Part shown: piece by piece, positions 12,187 to 23,702 of the stretch | How the letters are laid out: every line of letters begins with the position of its first letter | How positions within the stretch are numbered: the first letter of the stretch is position 1 | NCBI GenBank assembly: GCA_963921425.1 | Contig: OY992836.1 | Coordinates: forward strand, 5,595,825-5,659,824 | Length of the DNA stretch: 64,000 bases | Direction: 5' to 3' | DNA from: Dryas octopetala | Lineage: Eukaryota > Streptophyta > Magnoliopsida > Rosales > Rosaceae | The notes under the pieces: generated by a model | What the model was told of the DNA's origin: nothing | What the model saw: only the letters and a program-made list of their open reading frames with translations | Databases searched by the model: none | Program-made: the position numbers and the translations under genes

Positions 12187-12550
12187 TGTTGAGAGTAATG
12201 TGGAGCAATGTCCCACATCGGAAAACTAAGGCTTAGCATATGTGCTTATAAGTCTTGGGCCTCTCCACCCATTGCCAATTGGTTTTGGGTTGGATGCTCT
12301 AATTCTATCATGGTATCAGAGCCAGGTTATTCGTGTGTAAGGCCCAACGGCCACACGTGCTCCCACGTCACCCAATACAATTTGTTCACATGTAAGGCTC
12401 AAAATATCGCCACACGTGCGGGGGCGTGTTGAGAGTAATGTGGAGCAATGTCCCACATCGGAAAACTAGAGTTTAACATATGTGCTTATAAGTCTTGGGC
12501 CTCTCCACCCATTGCCAATTGGTTTTGGGTTGGATGCTCTAATTCTATCA
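12187..12550 (+). mobile_element. TRIM (terminal-repeat retrotransposon in miniature)
   Basis: Two 124-bp direct repeats, 12187-12310 and 12427-12550, start TGTTGAGAGTAATG and end AATTCTATCA (TG...CA). They differ at only four bases. Directly after the first comes TGGTATCAGAGC (12311-12322), the primer-binding site for initiator tRNA-Met. The internal part is just 116 bp, non-coding, and ends in a GGGGGCG purine run before the second repeat. It looks whole. About 3% LTR divergence suggests an age of one to two million years at usual plant rates. Flanking 5-mers (GCTGG, GAAAT) do not match, so no target duplication is visible. Confidence 0.92.
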
Positions 12551-14404
12551 GAAATAACCCTCTAAAATGCTAAGCTAATTAATTTGTTATGTCTGTTCAC
12601 AATTTCGGTCGATTCCCTGATTCAAGAAAATAGATGAAAAATATGAAAATGAAAACAACAACAACGACAAGCAAGATTTAGGTTGTTCACCTCAAACTGG
12701 GTTACGTATACGGATGATGGTGACGAGCCATTAATAAAAGAAGAAAAATATAGGTTCTTTCAATCACATACTCTTAAGTAATCTCTCACTCCTCTCAACC
12801 TAATTTTCAATAGAGAGAATCTCTACTAATTATACCCAAGGCTCATATAATTAATCTCTATGAGTTCTCTCATAAGGTCTAGCTCTCCTAAAGCATTTGA
12901 TCGAGTATTGTTTGCTACTAAATACTGTTTTGGCCTAAAATATACACTAAGCCATGGATGAAAAATAAGTCATCTTGGTGATAAGCCATCGTGATTGAGA
13001 AAAGAAGAAATAGGTGGGGGCTATGACAAAAAGACCAAGGCTGTAGGATCTCTATATCATATATGGTCATGTTCAGTGAACATGTTTCTCAACATTCACC
13101 CACATACTTGCTTTAGTGTCACAACACTATGACGTACATGAGACTCACCATCTTCTAAAGCGAGAAAACATAGTATAGGCTAGTCTTACTAGAATTGTTT
13201 ATACCCTCTCAAAATGGGTCATGGCCCACATGAATAATTATTGGGTTTAAATTGGTGTCTTCATTTCATTTATAGCTCATTTTTAGCTCATTGACAGCTA
13301 TCCACCACTAAAGTGAAAATTATCTTGGCCAAACATGTAGCTGCATCTCATTGAAAGCCACAACAATGTGAATCTTCCAGCAAGCTCTTTGCTTCCAAAT
13401 CAGCCCAGTAACTTTTCTTTCTCAAAGTTCTTTTTATTTTCATTTGCATAGTTTTTCAAGGCCTTTTTAGTTATATTTCCTTATGTTTATACAATTTTCT
13501 TATATTTTGGGTTTTTTCAAGAACACCTCTTGTTCTTTAAATTTATTTTAGCATTATTTTCCATTAAGATTTCTTTTAAATTCATGTTGCTCTTTTATTT
13601 TCATTTTAGTTGTTCAAAGTCCTAATCGATCAGGTAAGAAAAGAATCTAGATAGGCTTTTCCCGTTCATTTGTTCATTTCCTATTGCACAATCATTTTGA
13701 GAAATTAGATTTTTATTTGGCACAACAAATTTATTTTATTAAAATTTTCATTAACTCATTTTTCGTAACGTTGGAAACCTCGCCTCACACACAACGAGGT
13801 GTGTTTTGACTAGACGCTCAGCCCTCCACGTTGGCCGAGCATGTTTGTGTCGAAACAAGAATGTCAATATATATTGCTCATTTAATATTCTCTTACTTGA
13901 CTAGGAAGATTAATTAAGGAATCTGAACATGGTAACACGGGCCTTAAACAGTAACACATTACCTCACCATGTTTCTCTTTTAGATTCCATGGACACATTA
14001 TCATGATCCTAGAGTACACATATTTAGTGTAATGAATATAATTCATTTGCCCATTAATTGAAATATCCCTTCAGTCACACAAACCAACGCCATTAGTTTT
14101 AGGGCATATTTCAAATACCTCCGTTCAATGATATAGGTCCATGAGTTTGAAAACAACGCTCGACACTGAGTAATACATAATGCTTCGAGCTTTGATGAGT
14201 TGATTGAGTTTTCATACAATCTATTAATTAACCCATTTGTAATTTTTGCATAGGGCTCAGAGACGTCATGTAACGTACTATTTATTGGAACAGATCTAGC
14301 AGGTTCAATCAAACTGTGTTATTAGTGGTATTCCCAATTGTAAGGAGATATTGTATTAAGTTTAGTATACAAGATTAATTTTATGATGCATCTTGCACTT
14401 TATT
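12551..14404. other. No gene; probable retroelement-derived non-coding DNA
   Basis: No coding region is supported. The minus-strand frame at 14043-14312 has no family likeness. The texture (CACCCACATACTTGC, GACGTACATGAG near 13100-13145; short T- and A-rich tracts) is like LTR or leader DNA of Copia-type elements, but no ends can be paired. Confidence 0.35.
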
Positions 14405-14930
14405 TGATTTTTGAGAAATGCTAGCTACCTTAGCCTTTCCACCTTCTCCTTCTACCTTCTCCCTTACTCCTCCTAATTAATCTACAATGTAATTTCATGA
14501 TCACACTTTTCATTTTCTAGATCACCTTGTAAAGAACATCTCTGCAAAAAATCAACCTAATTAATCTAAAATCGTTCAGTCATCTAATTATTATCAAATA
14601 AATAGACAGTAAATCTAACTAATACCAAAACTATCTATTTATTTGATAGCAATTTATTAACTAAACTATTTTCGATAACTCGATCAAAAGCCCAAGGAAT
14701 TTAATAAAGAATTCCAAAGGAAATTTGTTAGCAAATTTATTAGAGAAGTGAAATAGCTTTATAAGACTTTTCAATCTCACTGCTCGATAAATTTGGTAGC
14801 AATCTTGTCGGCATCAGGTGATATTTGAATAGAGACCTTAAAAATAAACGGCTCGAATTGATGAAATACAATATAGAGTGGGCTGCACGAGGGATCCCTC
14901 AGGATCCTTTAATGGAAGCTCCCTTTGCAA
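14405..14930. mobile_element. Fold-back MITE relic ending in a TA microsatellite
   Basis: GCAAAAAATCAACCTAATTA, TCATCTAATTATTATCAAA and, at the right, AGGATCCTTTAATGGAAGC resemble the arms of the fold-back MITEs at 27991-29213 and 61527-62402. The right end abuts a TATATA tract (14942-14962), as in the other members. Confidence 0.5.
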
Positions 14931-15813
14931 CATATATATTATCTATATATATATATATATATACAAACGTACTGCTTTAGGTTTTATGTTTTAATTATGA
15001 GATTTTGGGTGGTCCTCATCCATTCTACACCCTATTGGGTCAAACCCGTTGCAAAACAGAGTAAAAATGAGAAAGCAGCATCGATTGCAATTTATTTAAA
15101 CTACGTTGGTGCTACTTGCCTAGCGATCGACAAAGCGTTCGCACTGTGAATGTTAACGCGTAAATTTCTATATATATATATTTGGATTCTTTGCTTATGT
15201 TGTTCTAATCATAATCGTTTAATATAAGTCAAAGTTTTTATGTATGATCCGTTCACACCAAAAAATTGCTATGAAACCATTTCATCATTTCCTCCATACT
15301 CTTGGTTAATAAATGACGACTATGATTAAAAATTTAAAAGTCAAAGTAAAAACAAGTAGAGGAAGAACAAATAAATTAATGACTGGGCAACAAAGACCTC
15401 AATGCTTTTATTTTTTTATCTATTATTATCTCTTATGGTGTGTTTGGATAAAAAAAAAAAAAAAAACTTGAAATGTAGACAAACCTCAGCATTTAAGAAA
15501 TGACATGTTCAATCCAATTTCCTTATTTGGATCCATATATAAACTTAAATTTTGTAAATTCAATGTGGAAAAAAACTTGGAATTTGAGGGCTATAAATTC
15601 TACCTAAATTGTGTCATGCATTTTCAAAATTTCAATTTACAAAAGAAAAATAAGTCTGAACCACCCATCCCCTTACCAATTAATTAATCACAATATCACC
15701 ACCACTACCATCACGCCACCACCACCACTATTGTCACCGCCACTGCCACTACCCCAATTGTTGTTGTCATCATTAATTTTTCCCACTGCCCGTGGGCCAT
15801 CACCCCTACCACT
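14931..15813. other. Intergenic DNA, no gene seen
   Basis: TA microsatellite at 14942-14962 and a small frame (14925-15149) without known relatives. GTGTGTTTGGATA followed by A17 at about 15438 could be one end of an older element whose other end is near 21993-22007 (TTCATTCAAACGCA). A CCA/ATC-rich stretch precedes the CACTA insertion. Confidence 0.4.
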
Positions 15814-16060
15814 CACTACCACAATGCTGGCGGATTAGAGTTGTCTGCCACGAATGCTTAAGAATTCCTGGTGGAAGGTATTATCCGCCAGCATTGATCA
15901 ATCCTGGCGGACCAATCCACCAGGAATAAGTGAGAGAAAAACTCTCGCGCCTCACTCAATGCTGGCGGATTTGATCGCTAGGATTGAGTGAACGGGAAAA
16001 TTCTCGCGCGAACTCAATCTTGGCGGATTAGACCGCAAGCATCAATAAATCGGACCGCTA
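15814..16060. promoter_or_regulatory. CACTA left sub-terminal repeats
   Basis: Repeated CTGGCGGATT, ATCCGCCAGCATTG and AATGCTGGCGGAT units, alternating in orientation. In this superfamily such repeats bind the element's own DNA-binding protein. Confidence 0.7.
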
Positions 16061-17173
16061 GGATTGAGTACTTAACCTAATACGCACCGCCTCTTCCTCT
16101 CCTTCTTCTCCTTCCTTTTTTTATCTTCTTCCTCGCACCACCTCTTCCTCCTTCTCCTTCTTTCTCCTTCTTTCTTCTTCCTCCTCCTTTCTTCTTCCTC
16201 TTTCTCCATCTTTCTTCTTTCTTCTTCCTCCTCATCGCTGCCAACCTGCCACCACCACACTCCGGCTCCGGCTCCGGCTTAACCACCACGCTCGCCACTA
16301 AGGCTCCGGTAATCTTTATGTCTCTCTCTCATTTCTGATTTTATTTTCAGATTTTGTTAAGTTTTTTCTGATTTTGTTTTATAATTTGTTAGGTTTATCC
16401 AAATCTTCTCCAATTTCTTATTCTCAGAGGCCAAGATCCACTTCATTCTTGAATTTTTTGGGGACTCGAATTCGGACAACAGGTATGCTGAAAATTATTT
16501 GTATATGCCAAATTTGATTTTTGTATATGCTAGATTATATTTAATTTATGTATTTGTATCTCCATTTTCATTATTGTTATATATGTGATTTTTTGTGTTT
16601 TTTTTTTTTTTTGCAGGCCAATTAACCTTTTGGTGCAGCAAGATTTGAGTGGTGATTTTGATTTTGCAACAAGGTTTTTCTATGACTAGCTTGGATATTT
16701 TTTTATATGTTTTTATATGTTGATGTGTTGAAATATGTTAATATATGTTAGATATGTTAAAAATTATATATGCTTGATTTAATTGATATATATGTATATG
16801 TTAGATTTGTGTTCATTTTTTGCATTGTACGTTAGTGTTAATATATTATTAGGGTAGTATGAAAAATATTCATTATTTAGCTAACTTACAGTTATTAGGG
16901 TAGTATATACAAGGAATAAAATTTCGGGTTTCGAGGAAATTTCGACGATTTTTAAATTTCGACAGAAATTAGACGGAAACGACGGAAATTGGTATCAAAA
17001 TACGGAAATTTGAATGAAACTTTACCATATGTTTATTTAACATATTATCTACTACATTGATAAAAAAACATTGAAGAAACCAAATTATATAGTAGGTTTC
17101 ATGTAATATAAGATAAATATAATGTGCGCTGGAGGAAAATACTGTTGAAAAATTAGTTCACTAATTAATAATT

Positions 17174-17767
17174 GGGAAAATGTTAGCAAAAGGACTATAA
17201 CTATACCCCTATTTTCAGTTGATGATCCTGTTTTCACCTTGGTTCAATTAAGAACTATTATTTTTCAAGTATTTCAATCAAGGATATTCCGTCAACTCCG
17301 TCAAAAATTCTATTAAAATTGATAACGTGACTCGCATATGACCAGTTTACAGAGGCATTTATGTATTTTTTGTGCATTTAAAAAATAATTATAAAATATT
17401 AAAATAAAAAATAAAAAAAGCTGGGAATTAAAACCCAGCCACACCAACCTCACCCCCGCCACCACCGACCCACCTTCAATCCCCAGCCACCACCGTCGAC
17501 TCCCCCTCCATCACCGGTGACTCCCCCTCCATCGACGACTCCCCTTCCACTGGCCATCCTTCTTCCTCATCAGCCCAGCCCCACCCATTTCCTCTCTCTC
17601 AACTCACTTTCTCTCTCTGCCTCTCTTTCTCTCTCATCTCTCTCTGCATTTCCTCTATTTCTCTCTCTACCTCTCCTCTCTTTCTCGCACCCAACCCTTG
17701 CACCATGCTGACCCGGCCCTCCCCTTTCCCCCACCCAGCCTCGCCTCTCCCACCACCACCTAGCTCG

Positions 17768-17821
<54 letters not shown>

Positions 17822-18360
17822 TTCCCAACCCATCCTCGTCACGCCCCTTACCCAGCCCTGGCCCTGTCGCACCCATCCCCGACCCCGCCCCATTCCTATG
17901 ACACCTCTATCTTTTACTTTCTCTCTCTCTCTCTCTATCTCTCTGGCTTTCTCTCTCTTTGATCTGGACGGGGCCAAGCTAGGTGGTGGGGCAGGGGCAG
18001 GGCTGGGAGGGGGAAGGGGGAGGGTCGGGCTAGGTGGTGAGGGGGAGGAGCGGGGCTAGGTAAAGGAAGGGGGAAGGCCGGGTCAGCATGTTGCAGGAAG
18101 TGGCAGTTGATGTTTTTTTTTTTGTTTTTTAAATTCATTAGTTTTATTTTTTAATATTTTTTTAGGAGAAATTACTTTTTCGTCCTTATGAATTGGTCAC
18201 GTGCGAGTCACGTGATCAATTTTAACAGAATTTTTGACGGAGTTGACGGAATATCCTTGATTGAAACACTTGAAAAATAATAGTCCTTAATTGAACCAAA
18301 GTGAAAACTCTTTAACTGAAAATAGGGGTATAGTTATAATCTTTTTACTAACATTTTCCC
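17174..18360. mobile_element. Non-autonomous MULE with 190-bp inverted ends
   Basis: GGGAAAATGTTAG opens the element and CTAACATTTTCCC closes it. The inverted arms stay similar for about 190 bp (ACTATACCCCTATTTTCAG, GTCAACTCCGTCAAAAATTC on both). A perfect 9-bp TTAATAATT flanks it (17165-17173, 18361-18369), the Mutator signature. The core holds CACC-rich DNA, (CT)n at about 17771-17819, and a G-rich right half. No gene is supported; the open frames are low-complexity. Confidence 0.92.
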
Positions 18361-18479
18361 TTAATAATTACATAAATTTGATTGAACAGACACCTCAGAG
18401 CTTGTGTAATTTATTTCCAGTTTTTTTATAAATGAAAAGAACTTTTCAGAGTTTTGGATTATTGTTGTTGTGCTTGTTT

Positions 18480-19200
18480 GAAGTTGTTCAATTATTACTT
18501 TCCTTGAGAATTTCAAGGACAAAATTCTTTTAAGGGGGATAGATTGTGAGATCCCGTATTTTTTTAAGTTTTATTTTAAAAAATATTTTAAAAATTTATT
18601 TGAGAAATAAAATATTTTGAGTTAATTTTATAATTTTTGTTTTAAATTAGTTTGACCCGTTCTTTGACTTTTCGAACTATTGGGCTTTTGACTTCGATTT
18701 GTGGCTTGTTGGAAAGGTCTCAAACACACGAACACGTGAGCACAAATTGTGCATTGATCGAAGCTATAGTTTGAGAGATATGAACATTTGAAACGAGGGA
18801 TATTTTTGTAAATTTATAAACATGAGTTTTAAAAACTTAAAATCAAAGTTTTTATGTTAGTTTCTCTCTCCTCATTACATCATTCACGCAACAACCCACT
18901 ACTCTCATTCTATCTCTTCTCTCTCCTCCCTCTTTTCTCTTTCTTTTCTTCTCTTTTCTCATTCTTTTTTCTCCTCTTCTCCTTTCTCTCATTTCCTCCA
19001 TCTGTAAGTTCAGTAACTTCAGTTCGTGCTCTCTCTCATTCATCTCTCTCTCTCTGCATCTGCATCCCCTCACCGGCACCGGCCACAAGCCCACACTCAT
19101 ATCTTTCTCCCTCCTCTCTTTCTCCCTGCTCTCGCCCTCTGTCGCCACCCCCTGCCGCCGAAACCCACCAAAACTCAGCCCCTCCTCTCTTCCTCCACAG
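18480..19200 (+). mobile_element. Gypsy (Tekay-like) tail and LTR piece
   Basis: AATTTCAAGGACAAAATTC followed by the purine tract AAGGGGGATAGA is the usual 3' end of Tekay/Del elements, and TGTGAGATCCCG at about 18547 is the LTR start. The LTR continues into a CT-rich leader. Only this part is present; it is a fossil inside the hAT. Confidence 0.65.
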
Positions 19201-19865
19201 CTTCAGCTCCTCCCAAAACCAACCTCCCCAAAACCCAGAAATCCCACCCAGTCGAAATTTTGGCGAAATCATCGAAATTGAGATGAAATTTTGTTGGTTT
19301 AGTGTTAGAATTTCCATACCTCAAAAAATCAAAAATTTCGCCAAAATTTCGCCGAAATTTTCGAAATTTAAATCCTTGAGTATATATGAAAAATGTTAGT
19401 ATTATGTTAGTGTTCATGTATTAACGTTAAAAATAAAAATAATAGGAGAAATAAAAAAATGCAAATTTTTGGTTAAATAGATAAATAAAAATACAACATA
19501 TTAGTGAACTTAATTTATTCATTTGTTCAATTTCAAATTAAAAATAAAATTGATTGAAAATTTATAAAAATTTGGGTTAATTAGATAAATAAATATAGAA
19601 CAACTTATTTGTAGATATAATTTATTTGTTACAGTTCAAATAAAAAAAAAATTGGTTAAGTAGATTAACAAACATACAACTTATTTATGAATATTTTGTG
19701 AATTTAATTTATTTATTCGACATATATAAATAATCATAAATTATTATTGAATATTTATTGAATGTAATCCAATAGGTATGAATAGGTACGTCTACATGAT
19801 AGGGATTGAAAGATTGTAGGCGTCAGGGTCTAAAGTTTTCATCTAAGAGGTAAAGGCATATGTAG

Positions 19866-21060
19866 ATGAAATCAATTTGTTTTTGGATCAAGCGACTGCA
19901 AATGGTGTTGGGCCAGATAAGTTCAAATGTCTGTGTAAAAAATGTTGCAATAGATATATTTTTGGAAGACAAACTATTGTGGATCATCTTGTTTGGCATG
20001 ATATGGATAAAGATTACAAAAAAGCTTGGTGGCGACATCATGGGGAGCCTAATATTGGAGAGCCTAATATTGGAGAGCCAAATTTAAGGGAGATAGAAGA
20101 TGACCGTAGGAGGAGAGATGAATGGTATGCATGATTTTCTTAATGACATATTTGTTCAACCAGTAACGGAAGAAGAGGTTGGGTCATCGACACAACCTAC
20201 TATATATCGTGGACGGACGTCCAGCAAAGATCGAAAGTTTTTTCAAGTTGCTTGAAGAGGCAGATCAAGAGTTGTATCCTAGTTGTAAAGAGTTTAAGAA
20301 ATTAGAGGCCGTTGTAAGATTGTACCAAATCAAGTGTTTAGGGAGTTTGCCGGACAGTTTATTCACTATGTTACTAGAGTTGGTTAAAAGAATGTTGCCT
20401 GATGAAGATTGTTTGCCGAACTCGTGTTATAAGGCAAAGAAACTTATAAATGGGTTGGGTCTCACATATGAGAAGATTGATGCATGTCCTAATGATTGCA
20501 TGATATATTGGAAAGACACCTCAAAATTGACTGCATGTTCGGTTTGTGGCAAATCAACATATAAAGATAACAAAGGAGATGATATTTCTAGAAAGAAAGT
20601 CTCAACTAAGGTTATGTGGTACTTCCCTTTAAAATCGAGATTGAAGAGATTTTATATGTCGAAGCATATTGCTGAACATATGAGGTGTCATGCAACTGAA
20701 TGTCCCAAGGATGAGTTTATGAGGCATCCATCAGATTCTCCGGCATGGAAGCATTTAGATAATTTGTACCCTAAGTTTGCGTCAGAAATTTGAAATGTGC
20801 GTTTAGGGCTGGAAAGTGATGGATTTAATCATTTTGGTCATATGAGCAATGCCCATAGCACATGGCATGTGATGCTTGCTGTTTACAATTTGCCTCCATG
20901 TGTACGAAGCAACCAAATTTATTATTGTCTTTGTTGATTCCAGGACCGAGAAGTCCCGGAAATGACATTGATGTGTATTTGTGACCATTAATTGATGAGT
21001 TGAATGAGTTGTGGGAGGTTGGCACGACCACGTATGATGTGTTTTCAAACCAAACTTTTC
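19866..21060 (+). pseudogene. CACTA TNP2-type transposase relic
   Basis: The transposase-associated domain is read at about 19856-20134 (FLDQATANGVGP, CLCKKCCNR, VDHLVWHDMDKDYKKAWWRH, HGEPN), then TNP2 at 20179-20793 (FFKLLEEADQELYPSCKEF, FTMLLELVKRMLP, ACPNDCMIYWKD, CSVCGKSTYK, KVMWYFPLKSRLKRFYMS, DSPAWKHLD). The next conserved block (VRLGLESDGFNHFG, STWHVMLAVYNLPP) follows at 20794-20900 after a stop, and the text then shifts frame up to about 21060. The endonuclease core beyond this is deleted. Two GAGCCTAATATTG copies (20045-20080) are a small tandem repeat in the linker. It could not make active transposase. Confidence 0.85.
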
Positions 21061-21359
21061 TGGATTGCTTTCCAGTAATTTAGGTGATGATGAATTTATG
21101 AGACAGTTTGGTCAGCAGGGAAGATCGAGGTCACATTCAGCTTTCGGTTTGGGTTCTGCTGCTGGACTTGAGTAGATTATTTTTGTTTGCCTGCTTTATC
21201 TTATCTCTGTTGATGGAACAATATTATTTGACATGTATTGTTAATTGAAAGATTTTATCTCTATTAGTGTATAATTATTATTTGAAATGTTTTATATTAA
21301 TTAGTTTATTTTATATTAATTATTTCAAATATAATTTCATTTATTTTTTTTATATATAT

Positions 21360-21791
21360 TCAATGATTCTGGCGGTTGTATCCTCCACGAAAGGATTTTT
21401 TAATATATTTTATTACTTTTCCTGGTGGATACACTGTCAATGTCGGCAGTTATATCCGCCAGGAAAGTATTTTTTTTTTTTTTTATATAATTTTGTTACT
21501 TTTCCTGGCAGATATATTATCAATGCCGGTGGTTATATCCGCTAGAAATTAGTCAATGCCGGCAGATATATCCGCCAGGAAAAGTTTAATGCCTTGTCAG
21601 CGTGGAATGATATTCCTAGCGGATTTAGACAGTTGTCCGCCAGGAAAAGTGCTTTGCCTGCGGTTTTAATGTTGGCGGAAAATTTATCCGCCACTGCTTC
21701 ATAATCCTGGCGGATTTGACTATTTTTCCGCCAGAAAATTGTTTTTCCTGGCGATTTAATTTCGCCAGGAATAAGTGATTCTGTAGTAGTG
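21360..21791. promoter_or_regulatory. CACTA right sub-terminal repeats and terminus
   Basis: At least eight copies of TATCCGCCAGGAAA-like and CTGGCGGAT-like motifs before the ATTCTGTAGTAGTG end, matching those at the left end and confirming that both belong to one element. Confidence 0.75.
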
Positions 21792-22511
21792 ACCATCACC
21801 AACTCACCAAAAACATATCATCCTTGTTGCTAACACCATCACTATCACCCCTTTATAATTGAGGCATCAAAAAATAATATTATAAATTTCGTATTTAAAT
21901 TCCATTATGTTTAATAGGTTAGCCAGACAAAAGAATTTACAAATTCTAAAATGTTAAATCACATTATTTTAGAATTCCTTAGCAGACTCTTTCATTCAAA
22001 CGCATAGTTTAGAAATTGTACATTTATGTTTTTCGTGGGTGGAAGCTTGTTCGGGGAAGTGACATAGAAGAAACGAAAGAGACGCATGCAGAAGATGCTT
22101 GACTTTTGTGCTGATTCAGTAGCTATTGCCTATTGGGATATGATATATGCGATCAATTGCTAGCTTCACATGCATGCTTTGAGACTCCCTCATTAAAATA
22201 AAAAAGAAATGTTTATCTATGGTATGTTATGCATGTGGAAGTTTATAGAGCAGGTAACGTGAGAAATTTAATTAATTTGTTCTGATCAGCTCCATGCATG
22301 TCTCAACTCTTACCTACTCTCTTTTTTTACTATTGAACTTTCATTAATTGTCTTTATTGTAGGTTTTGGCTTTTGGTCACTCATCTAGCTGTCTAGGTCT
22401 TATCGACCATTTCTCCATATATATATATATATATATACATATATACACGGAGATGGATCCATGTCACTATATTTTTTACATAAGTTTTGACATAAGTTTT
22501 CAATGAGACCC
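21792..22511. other. Intergenic DNA, no gene seen
   Basis: Contains CATGCATG-type palindromes (22172-22180, 22290-22300) and a TA microsatellite at 22421-22440. No open frame of note. Confidence 0.4.
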
Positions 22512-23410
22512 ATAGGGACGGATCCATGATCCCCAAGCTGGGGGGTTAAAATTTTAAAAAAAATTTGGATGACATTAACAATGAAAAATTGAGCGATAAT
22601 ACTTTCATTTATAATTCAAGGTAAAGCAACATTACAAACTACCATTGTCCACGACAATGTTTCATATTTTGAAAACGTAGCATTATAGATTCATTATCAA
22701 TACAAGAAAAAACATTATTCTCAATATAAGCAATCAAACTATTACTCAATCAAATAAATATGGATTAATTACAAAAATATATCTCAACTAATCCTTGTTT
22801 TTCAACTTCATACCTTAAGTTCAAAAGGTTGAACTAAGATAACTGAACTACGAATTTGTGTCAATAAAGTACCTTTGTTTGTTTGATCGTAAAAAAAAAA
22901 AAACCATTATCTCATGACACAGCCCTGAGGTGGCACCCACAAACTCCAACACTTGTCTTTTAAAAATAGCCACTTAAAAAGAAAAACAATAAAAAAAAAT
23001 ATAAAACCTTTTAAAATTATATAAAATACAAAAAACAAATGAAGAAAAAAATTTGAAAGAACTCTGCAGATCCCCACCTCACGGTCCCCACCCATTTTCT
23101 TTTTCTTTCTCCTTTTTCTTTTTCTTCTTCTTCTTCTTCTTATGCACCTCCACCATCACCAACGACACCCACCAGACCTCTTATGCAACTCCACCATCAC
23201 TAAAGACACCCCACCCCACCCTACCCCAACCCAACCCAACCCACCCCATCCCATCTCTTTTCTTTTTTTCTTCTTCTTCAGTTCTTCTTACCCTTTTATT
23301 TCCATTCTTCTTCTGCAACTGAGTCAGCTAGTCAAGCATTTCATCGAACAGTTGCTGGTGTGGGGGGTCGCCAGTGTCACCGTCCAAAGCTCTAGGGCTT
23401 CGTGCTCCGG
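22512..23410 (-). mobile_element. hAT element copy, broken (inverse of 32764-33634)
   Basis: Starts ATAGGGACGGATCCATGATC and continues with GTCCACGACAATGTTTCATA, then near 23320-23405 GAACAGTTGCTGG, GGGGGGTCGCC, CTTCGTGCTCCG. The same blocks occur in reverse complement in the complete hAT at 32764-33634. Its far end is lost, and a different insertion-like stretch with A/T-rich arms lies at about 22740-23090. The Ser/Leu/Phe-rich frames at 23053-23429 are low-complexity translations. Confidence 0.6.
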
Positions 23411-23646
23411 GACTTACTTATGTATATAGGCTCCTTCTATTGAGGTATACCTAGAAAAAGTGGGCGAAAATTTTCACAAAGATCATCTTCATTGATAGGC
23501 AAATAGGCTGATAGTTTTGCTTTTCTTGTTTTTTTAAAACAGAAATTTGTTTTTAAATATATATAATATAAAAAAAAATTTGTGGGCCCCTCTTGAAGAT
23601 GAGCCCTAGGCGGTCGCACTCGGTGCCCCCTTAGGGCCGGCACAAT
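23411..23646. other. MITE end fragment and repeat DNA upstream of the citrate-binding gene
   Basis: TAGGCTCCTTCTATTGAGGT at 23427-23446 is the same end as the fold-back MITE at 61527-61927, but the other arm is absent. The stretch GTGGGCCCCTCTTG to TTAGGGCCGGC (23582-23641) looks like the end of another hAT-type element. Confidence 0.5.
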
Positions 23647-23667
23647 TTATATATATATATATATATC
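23647..23667 (+). promoter_or_regulatory. TATA-rich core promoter candidate
   Basis: A TATATA run ends 36 bp before the ATG at 23703, leaving room for a very short leader. It may equally be a simple microsatellite, since TA runs are common in the window. Confidence 0.35.
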
Positions 23668-23702
23668 CAACTTGGCCATTTTTCTTCTTCAGAAAGGAAT
23701 TA

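Larger units (their letters stand above)
16910..19378. mobile_element. hAT element inserted in the CACTA
   Basis: Left end CAAGGAATAAAATTTCGGG at 16910, right end CGAAATTTAAATCCTTG at 19378, so the inverted ends read CAAGGAWWWAAATTTCG. The 8-bp AGTATATA flanks both ends exactly (16902-16909 and 19379-19386), diagnostic of hAT insertion. AAATTTCG is repeated several times inside each end. No transposase is present; the interior consists of a MULE (17174-18360), a gypsy LTR piece, and pyrimidine-rich DNA, so it is non-autonomous. Confidence 0.88.
15814..21791 (+). mobile_element. CACTA (En/Spm) transposon with nested insertions
   Basis: Starts CACTACCACAATGCTGG (15814) and ends ATTCTGTAGTAGTG (21791), the paired ends of a CACTA element (CACTACYACA). 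Flanking trinucleotides ACT and ACC differ by one base. Both sub-terminal regions carry many copies of a GGCGGAT / ATCCGCCAG motif in both orientations (15820-16060 and 21360-21770), the expected transposase-binding repeats. Total span 5978 bp, of which 2469 bp is an inserted hAT plus its own inserts. The transposase relic lies at 19866-21060. The element is inactive: its TNP2 frame is broken and its second gene is not recognisable. Confidence 0.9.

Noticed and set aside
11926-12239. Long Ser-Leu and Arg-Glu frames
   Set aside because: Caused by the (GA)n tract at 12058-12125.
17570-17977. 135-codon minus-strand frame
   Set aside because: Arg/Glu-rich shadow of the CT-rich core of the MULE; no family likeness.
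21267-21545. 92-codon Tyr/Phe-rich frame
   Set aside because: AT-rich DNA running into the CACTA sub-terminal repeats; no domain.
15438-22007. Outer element bounded by GTGTGTTTGGATA and TTCATTCAAACGCA
   Set aside because: The ends match only weakly and no flank duplication was found, so I did not annotate it as an element.
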